Below are positions 6,297 through 10,803 of a stretch of 10,803 nucleotides of DNA, piece by piece. Positions within the stretch are counted from its first letter, which is position 1. Every line of letters begins with the position of its first letter. The notes beneath the pieces were generated by a model. That model had not been told where the DNA came from, searched no databases, and saw only the letters and a list, made by a program, of their open reading frames with translations. Both the position numbers and the translations under genes were made by a program. Origin of the DNA: Crickella sp963642455 (lineage in GTDB: Bacteria; Bacillota; Clostridia; Peptostreptococcales; Anaerovoracaceae); contig CAVIGM010000038.1 of NCBI GenBank assembly GCA_963642455.1, forward strand, positions 1 to 10,803, read 5' to 3'.

Positions 6297-6889
6297 TGTC
6301 GGAACTTTTTCTTAAAGGCTTAAGACTTTTCTTTGAGAAAACTCTGCCTTATGACAACTTCCATATCGATGCGGACCTTGCGCAGCTCATCTTCTTAATC
6401 ACGGGAATCTTGCTTCTCGTCATGGGCAGCAAGATATATACCTTCTGCGCTTCTTTGGTCGTATTCTGGGGCACATGCATCGTTGTATGCACGCTGATTG
6501 ACGGCCACGCCGGGCGAAGAGCGACTGTCACAGCCTTCGTGCTTATCGGTTGCCTTCTTGCTTTTGCGGCTTTCAAATGGATAAAGGCTGATGCGGTCAT
6601 ATTAAGCGCCATGGCGGCCTCGGGAGTAACGTATGTATTCGGGCTTCCTTGGTGGGCCATCCTTCTGATAGCGATTGCCTGCGGAGTGGCTGGAGGCTTT
6701 TTCCCAAGGCCAGCAGCACTTATCTCCACAGCGACCATCGGAGCTTGCCTAATCTACGAGACGGGCATCAGATACGTTGCAATATTTGTAATCTGCGGCT
6801 TGTTGTTCCAGCTTATTTGGTATGACATTTTGTCGGAAAGGAGGCTCTTCATATGGAAACGGTTTTTCGCAAAGAGATCAAATACCTGA
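6296..6889 (+). CDS. Small polytopic membrane protein (TMEM198/DUF4203-like)
   Basis: A 197-residue protein with about seven closely spaced hydrophobic segments (near 30-44, 48-68, 76-94, 98-115, 119-136, 140-153 and 158-176), short Gly-rich turns, and a basic C-terminus (ERRLFIWKRFFAKRSNT) likely in the cytoplasm. Glycine-containing helices such as ITGILLLVMGSKIY and IACGVAGGFF resemble the TMEM198/DUF4203 group, whose function is not known; this match is by eye and tentative. The ATG overlaps the preceding stop (TAATG) and follows GGAAGGAG (6278-6285). Its last 37 bases overlap the VTC gene, so the two are probably translated together and may act as partners, the membrane protein perhaps as a docking site. 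Confidence 0.78.
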   Translation: MSELFLKGLRLFFEKTLPYDNFHIDADLAQLIFLITGILLLVMGSKIYTFCASLVVFWGTCIVVCTLIDGHAGRRATVTAFVLIGCLLAFAAFKWIKADAVILSAMAASGVTYVFGLPWWAILLIAIACGVAGGFFPRPAALISTATIGACLIYETGIRYVAIFVICGLLFQLIWYDILSERRLFIWKRFFAKRSNT

Positions 6890-7527
6890 TAGACCACAGG
6901 ACTTCCCTTCTTCTGCAGCAAAGGCTCGACCAGATAATGCGAAGAGACGCGCAGGGCAACAACGGGAATTATTTCATACGCTCCCAATATTATGATTCTA
7001 TTGAGGACAGCGACCTATGGGATAATCTGGACGGTTTGTACGAGAAGAGAAAGATTAGGCTTAGGATATATTCGCTCGAGGATACTACCGTCAAGTTGGA
7101 ATATAAATGCAAGAATGGCTCTGACGGCGTTAAATATTCGCTGCCTATCACTCGGGAGGAGGCTCTCAGAATGGAGCAAGGCGATGCGTCTTTCCTGCTT
7201 AATTATAATTCGGAGCTTGCGATTAGGTTGTACCTTCGAATTACGCAGGGCTGCTACCGGCCTAAGACGATAATCGACTATAACAGGCTCGCCTTCGAAT
7301 ATCCCGCGGGGGATGTGAGAATCACCTTCGATACGGATATGAGGGCCGCTGAATATCCATACGGGCTGTTCGAGAAGGTCGGGACCAACGCCTTTAGCAA
7401 CACAGAGCAGGTCCTTATGGAGGTCAAATACACGGGCTTTCTGCCGGAGACGATAGCGGAGGTGCTCAAGGAGGCTAATTGCCTATATACGAGCCACAGC
7501 AAATATTCGCGGGCACGGATGCTGTAA
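6853..7527 (+). CDS. VTC-domain protein (polyphosphate polymerase fold)
   Basis: A 224-residue protein that is essentially one VTC domain, the triphosphate-tunnel fold that makes polyphosphate from ATP in yeast Vtc4. Visible family motifs in order: RKEIKYLI (6-13), IRSQYYDS (42-49), KRKIRLRIY (65-73), KLEYKCK (81-87), IDYNRLAFEY (141-150), VRITFDTD (155-162), LMEVKYTG (188-195) and SKYSRAR (216-222). The alternating Lys/Arg and Glu residues on these strands are those that bind phosphate and metal in the tunnel, and none is obviously missing. There is no SPX domain or membrane segment, so it is probably cytoplasmic and recruited by a membrane partner. AAAGGAGG (6837-6844) lies 8 bases before the ATG, inside the upstream gene. 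In bacteria such genes often sit next to DUF4956 and CotH genes, as here; the product of the bacterial forms is not well established. Confidence 0.9.
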   Translation: METVFRKEIKYLIDHRTSLLLQQRLDQIMRRDAQGNNGNYFIRSQYYDSIEDSDLWDNLDGLYEKRKIRLRIYSLEDTTVKLEYKCKNGSDGVKYSLPITREEALRMEQGDASFLLNYNSELAIRLYLRITQGCYRPKTIIDYNRLAFEYPAGDVRITFDTDMRAAEYPYGLFEKVGTNAFSNTEQVLMEVKYTGFLPETIAEVLKEANCLYTSHSKYSRARML

Positions 7528-7575
7528 AGGTAAGACCCGGGCCGATACAAATACAAGAGAGGAAGAAAGAGAAAA

Positions 7576-8256
7576 ATGAGAGAATTTATAATAGAGAACC
7601 TTGCAAACACCGAAGCGCTGAGTGTGAGCGTAATCTTGCTTAACAACATCGTAGCAATTATCGCCGCATTTTTTATCATGTTCACGTATAAGATTTCATA
7701 TACGGGGCCTGCATACAGCCGCAAATTCAACATTTCAATCGGCACGATAACAATCATCACATCCATGATTATGAGCATCATCAGCAACAACGTGGCTCTG
7801 TCCCTTGGTATGGTCGGCGCTCTTTCTATCATCCGTTTCCGTACGGCTGTCAAAGATGTGCGAGATGCCACTTACATTTTCTGGGCGATTGCTGTTGGTA
7901 TCGGCTGCGGCGTTTCGCAATACGCACTTATCGCCATCGGCTCGGCTTTTCTGCTGCTCTTCCTTATGCTTACAAGAAAAGGTTTTGCGGCTAACAAGAA
8001 GCTCATGGTCATTCAAGGCGATGCAGGCTGTCTTCACAAAATCGAGGCGGCTGTCGATACTTATTTCGAGGGCAAGGCGCACGCTTCCATGCGAAATGTT
8101 ACAAATACAAGTTGCGAGCTTGTGTACTCCATAGGCGAGGGGCTTCTCGAGGAATTTGCGAAGGACAATAATGTGGATATTTCGGAGAGACTCATCCGAA
8201 TTGAAGGTGTAAGGCGCGTTAACATAGTTGACCAGAAGGACGAGCTTTCTATGTAG
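7576..8256 (+). CDS. DUF4956 family membrane protein
   Basis: A 226-residue protein with hydrophobic segments near 17-38, 54-70, 73-86, 100-112 and 116-132, then a soluble C-terminal domain of about 90 residues. The signature segment LSLGMVGALSIIRFRTAVKD (76-95), followed by RDATYIFWAIAVGIGCG (96-112), is the hallmark of DUF4956. The charged RFR and KD within a membrane-proximal segment suggest a functional or binding site rather than a plain anchor; a similar VGALS-IRFRT stretch is seen in MgtC-like families. The C-terminal domain (143-218) has alternating strands and helices like a small regulatory domain. It lies 48 bases after the VTC gene, with AGAGG (7558-7562) as a weak, distant ribosome binding site, and 12 bases before CotH. 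It probably forms the membrane part of the VTC/CotH module. Confidence 0.9.
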   Translation: MREFIIENLANTEALSVSVILLNNIVAIIAAFFIMFTYKISYTGPAYSRKFNISIGTITIITSMIMSIISNNVALSLGMVGALSIIRFRTAVKDVRDATYIFWAIAVGIGCGVSQYALIAIGSAFLLLFLMLTRKGFAANKKLMVIQGDAGCLHKIEAAVDTYFEGKAHASMRNVTNTSCELVYSIGEGLLEEFAKDNNVDISERLIRIEGVRRVNIVDQKDELSM

Positions 8257-8268
8257 GGGGTTCAAATT

Positions 8269-9681
8269 ATGGAACGGCTGAAGAAAATCCTGCTTTGCAT
8301 CCTGATGATAGTGCTTCTTCTCGGAGGCACTCTCTTTGCGAGCTATTTGCTGCAGTCACAGAGCGCAGAGGAAGAAATTAAGGGATCTACCATCAGCGAC
8401 GACGAGCAGGCTGACTGGATTGCACCGGACAGTGACTACCTGGAATATTACGGCCTTGGGGATTTTGCCACCACCCTTCCTGTGGTCCACATTAACACTA
8501 AGGGCCAGCAGATTCTGAAGGAAAATTCCATCTGGGGCAGCATCGCGCTTCTTGAGGCGAGCGAGACTGCGCAGTCGGTTAGCTCCGTGCCTAATTCGAT
8601 ATACAGGGCGACCATCAAATACAGGGGCGCTTCGTCGTATTCGAAATTCGCGAAGAAGCAATATCGCATCAAATTCTATAAAGACAAGAAAAACAAGGCT
8701 AAGAATGTGTCGCTTGCGGGTATGGGCGAGGACAGCGAGTGGGTGCTGAACGGGCCGTATCTCGACAAGACACTTATAAGAAATAAACTGATGTACGACC
8801 TTGCGAGGGAGTGCAACGGCTGGGCTCCTGACTCGAGATTCGTGGAGCTTTTCCTTGACGGAGAATATCAGGGCGTATATCTGGCGGTTGAGCCTGTTAC
8901 CAATGGCGCAAGTCGCCTTCGCCTGTCGGAATTTGGCCTGATTTCTGGGGAGACCGCCTATGTTGTGGACAGAAACAGAGAGAATACCGAGGACGAGGCT
9001 CTGACGACCTACGGCAAAACTTCCGGTCACACCAACAATGCTCTTTATCTTAGCTATCCTTCTAAGAAGGATGTGACGGACGAGCAGAAGGCCTATATCA
9101 TCAAGGACATTTCCGCCTTCGAAGAGGCGCTGTATGGCGAGAATTTCAAGGACAGCAAGAGCGGCTACCAGAGCTACATAGACGTGGACAACTGGGTGGA
9201 CTATTTCATTCTTAATGAATTCTCCATGAATACCGACGCTGGCAACCTTTCTACATATATGTATAAGGAGCTGCACGGGAAGTTGCAGCTTGCGGTCTGG
9301 GATTTCAACAACGGATTCGACAATTACCAGTGGTTCCACATGCCAACGGACGAGCTCAACACAACGGAAAATTCCTGGTTCAATCGCATTTGGGAGGACG
9401 AGGATTTCCAAGCAAGGGTTAAGAAAAGGTATCAGGAGCTTCGCGCAACCACGCTCTCGGAGGAGCACATACTTGGCCTTATCGCGTCGTATCAGAGCGA
9501 GCTCGGCTCTGCGGTAGACAGGAACTTCGCAATATGGGGCTATTCTTTCGAGGAAAACCTTCTTGCCGGCAAGAAGGAGGACGGAAGCTCGAGAGACATC
9601 ACAAGCTACGACGCTGCCATGGCGCAGCTTAAGACTACCATACACGACAGATTGGCTTATCTTGATAAGGAATGGGGTTAA
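8269..9681 (+). CDS. CotH-type kinase-fold protein, membrane-anchored
   Basis: A 470-residue protein with an N-terminal signal anchor (about 7-28), so the main domain faces outside. The CotH domain covers about 70-390: YRGASSYSKFAKKQYRIKF (118-136), with the nucleotide-binding Lys/Arg region; EWVLNGPYLDKTLIRNKL (157-174); FVELFLDGEYQGVYLAVE (191-208); WVDYFILNEFSMNTDAGNLS (309-328); and VWDFNNGFDNY (343-353), the metal-binding Asp region. Bacillus CotH is an atypical protein kinase that phosphorylates spore coat proteins CotB and CotG, but no coat substrates are visible here, so the target is unknown. The second Asp of the usual WDFD motif is Asn (N347); Asp351 remains nearby. AGGGGG (8255-8260) precedes the ATG. 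Its end lies 5 bases from the epimerase start. Confidence 0.92.
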   Translation: MERLKKILLCILMIVLLLGGTLFASYLLQSQSAEEEIKGSTISDDEQADWIAPDSDYLEYYGLGDFATTLPVVHINTKGQQILKENSIWGSIALLEASETAQSVSSVPNSIYRATIKYRGASSYSKFAKKQYRIKFYKDKKNKAKNVSLAGMGEDSEWVLNGPYLDKTLIRNKLMYDLARECNGWAPDSRFVELFLDGEYQGVYLAVEPVTNGASRLRLSEFGLISGETAYVVDRNRENTEDEALTTYGKTSGHTNNALYLSYPSKKDVTDEQKAYIIKDISAFEEALYGENFKDSKSGYQSYIDVDNWVDYFILNEFSMNTDAGNLSTYMYKELHGKLQLAVWDFNNGFDNYQWFHMPTDELNTTENSWFNRIWEDEDFQARVKKRYQELRATTLSEEHILGLIASYQSELGSAVDRNFAIWGYSFEENLLAGKKEDGSSRDITSYDAAMAQLKTTIHDRLAYLDKEWG

Positions 9682-9686
9682 ACTAT

Positions 9687-10787
9687 ATGAATAAGAAAGT
9701 TCTCGTGGTCTTCGGAACAAGACCGGAAGCAATTAAGATGTGCCCGCTTGTTCTCGAATTACAGAAAAGCGACAAGATAGAGACTGTGGTCTGCGTAAGC
9801 GGCCAGCACAAAGAGATGCTCGAGCAGGTGCTCGAGATTTTTGCAGTGACTCCCGACTATGACCTTACCATTATGAAGGAGGGCCAGGACCTCACGGATG
9901 TGACTTGCGCTATCCTCACGGGCATGCGCGAAATCCTCTCTAAAGAGCAGCCTGACCTTGTCCTCGTTCATGGCGATACATCGACCGCTTTTGCGACATC
10001 TCTTGCCGCATTCTACCAGCAAATTCCTGTAGGCCATGTCGAGGCCGGGCTTCGCACCTACAACATGCTGTCCCCTTACCCCGAGGAATTCAACCGCGAG
10101 GCCATCGGACTTACGGCCAAGCTGCATTTCGCTCCGACCGCAAAAGCCGAGGCCGCCCTTCTAAGAGAAGGCAAGGCCGCTGAGGACATTTACGTTACGG
10201 GAAACACGGGCATCGACGCCCTTAATTATACGGTAAGAAGCGATTTCTACCATCCTGAGATCGAGTGGGCTAAAGGCAGCCGCCTCATCGTGCTGACCGC
10301 CCACAGGCGCGAGAATCTCGGCGAGCACATGCACGATATGTTCCGCGCCATCAGAAGAATCGTGGAGGAATTCGAGGATGTTAAGGTGATCTATCCTGTG
10401 CACCTCAATCCTCAAGTTAGAAAAATCGCAGATAATGAGTTCGACGGTTGCGACAGGATTCACCTCATAGAGCCGCTGGATGTGGTGGAATTCCACAATC
10501 TTATGAAAGCAAGCTATTTGATTATGACGGATAGCGGCGGGATTCAAGAGGAGGCGCCTGCGCTCGGCAAGCCTGTGCTTGTAATGAGGGATACCACGGA
10601 GCGCCCTGAAGGTGTGGATGCTGGAACCTTGAAGCTTGTCGGAACAAGCGAGGAGAATATTTATATAGAATGCAAAAGGCTCCTCACTGACGAGCAGGCT
10701 TATCTTGCGATGAGCGGCGCCAAGAATCCTTACGGCGACGGAACCGCGAGCATGCAAATCAGAAGGGTTATCGAGGAGCGCGGATAG
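9687..10787 (+). CDS. wecB: UDP-N-acetylglucosamine 2-epimerase (non-hydrolysing)
   Basis: A 366-residue cytoplasmic enzyme that interconverts UDP-GlcNAc and UDP-ManNAc, the precursor for ManNAc-containing polysaccharides and teichoic acid linkage units. Family motifs are complete: GTRPEAIKM (10-18), SGQHKEML (38-45), HGDTST (95-100), HVEAGLRT (117-124), PEEFNR (132-137), TGNTGIDAL (171-179), TAHRRENLG (204-212), YPVHLNPQVR (236-245), EPLDVVEFHNLM (262-273), DSGGIQEEAP (282-291) and RDTTERPEG (301-309). The residues matching the E. coli active site (Asp97, Glu119, Glu133, His206) are present, and the length is normal. I chose the ATG at 9687 (MNKKVLVVFGTRPE) over the in-frame ATG at 9672, which lies inside CotH and would add MGLNY. 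Whether it serves this locus or general wall synthesis cannot be told from the sequence. Also called mnaA in Gram-positives. Confidence 0.96.
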   Translation: MNKKVLVVFGTRPEAIKMCPLVLELQKSDKIETVVCVSGQHKEMLEQVLEIFAVTPDYDLTIMKEGQDLTDVTCAILTGMREILSKEQPDLVLVHGDTSTAFATSLAAFYQQIPVGHVEAGLRTYNMLSPYPEEFNREAIGLTAKLHFAPTAKAEAALLREGKAAEDIYVTGNTGIDALNYTVRSDFYHPEIEWAKGSRLIVLTAHRRENLGEHMHDMFRAIRRIVEEFEDVKVIYPVHLNPQVRKIADNEFDGCDRIHLIEPLDVVEFHNLMKASYLIMTDSGGIQEEAPALGKPVLVMRDTTERPEGVDAGTLKLVGTSEENIYIECKRLLTDEQAYLAMSGAKNPYGDGTASMQIRRVIEERG

Positions 10788-10803
10788 ATGAGAGCAGTTG
10801 CCG
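10788..10803 (+). CDS. Start of a further gene (first five codons, runs off right edge)
   Basis: An ATG directly follows the epimerase stop (TAGATG) and begins MRAVA. GAGGAG (10773-10778) lies 9 bases upstream, inside the epimerase gene. The arrangement matches the other junctions and indicates that the operon continues. Nothing can be said about the product. Confidence 0.5.

Noticed and set aside
8356..9732. Long minus-strand frame of 458 codons opposite CotH
   Set aside because: The plus strand encodes clear CotH motifs over the same stretch; the opposite frame is a shadow of codon usage with no recognisable motifs.

Overview
The window looks like chromosomal DNA of a Gram-positive anaerobe of the Clostridia type. 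This is inferred from strong purine-rich ribosome binding sites (AAAGGAGG appears twice), short, tightly packed and overlapping genes, an LRR_5 (BspA-type) protein, a CotH/VTC/DUF4956 gene set, and no sign of outer-membrane machinery. The species cannot be named from the sequence alone. About 5% of the window (5591-6150) is a run of N.

Layout. Positions 1-503 hold, on the minus strand, the first 167 codons of a secreted protein resembling M6-type metalloproteases; it runs off the left edge. Positions 504-836 are a divergent intergenic region with an extended -10 promoter (TGGTATAAT, 769-777) facing right. From 837 to the right edge every gene is on the plus strand, forming what looks like one operon: a polytopic membrane protein (837-1625), a processive family-2 glycosyltransferase (1616-2995), a membrane-anchored bactofilin-like beta-helix protein (2992-4143), a cytoplasmic LRR_5 protein (4244-4915), a DHHW/AlgX-like membrane-anchored protein interrupted by the N gap (5055-6296), a small polytopic membrane protein (6296-6889), a VTC-domain protein (6853-7527), a DUF4956 membrane protein (7576-8256), a CotH-type kinase-fold protein (8269-9681), a non-hydrolysing UDP-GlcNAc 2-epimerase (9687-10787), and the first five codons of a further gene (10788 onward). 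Most junctions overlap or have fewer than 50 bases; the two exceptions (4144-4243 and 4916-5054) are filled with short repeats.

How it may work together (inference). The glycosyltransferase has every motif of a cellulose/PNAG/hyaluronan-type synthase that polymerises a sugar nucleotide and pushes the chain through the membrane. The epimerase would supply UDP-ManNAc. The bactofilin-like protein could organise the synthase at the membrane, and the DHHW/AlgX-like protein is of a family linked to acylation of exported polysaccharides, although its visible motif is degenerate (ESCW in place of DHHW). The VTC, DUF4956 and CotH genes form a recurring bacterial set whose function is not settled. The best reading is a locus for making, exporting and modifying a cell-surface or exopolysaccharide, with a scaffold module and a VTC/CotH module added. 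No RNA genes, CRISPR arrays, insertion sequences or convincing terminators were seen.
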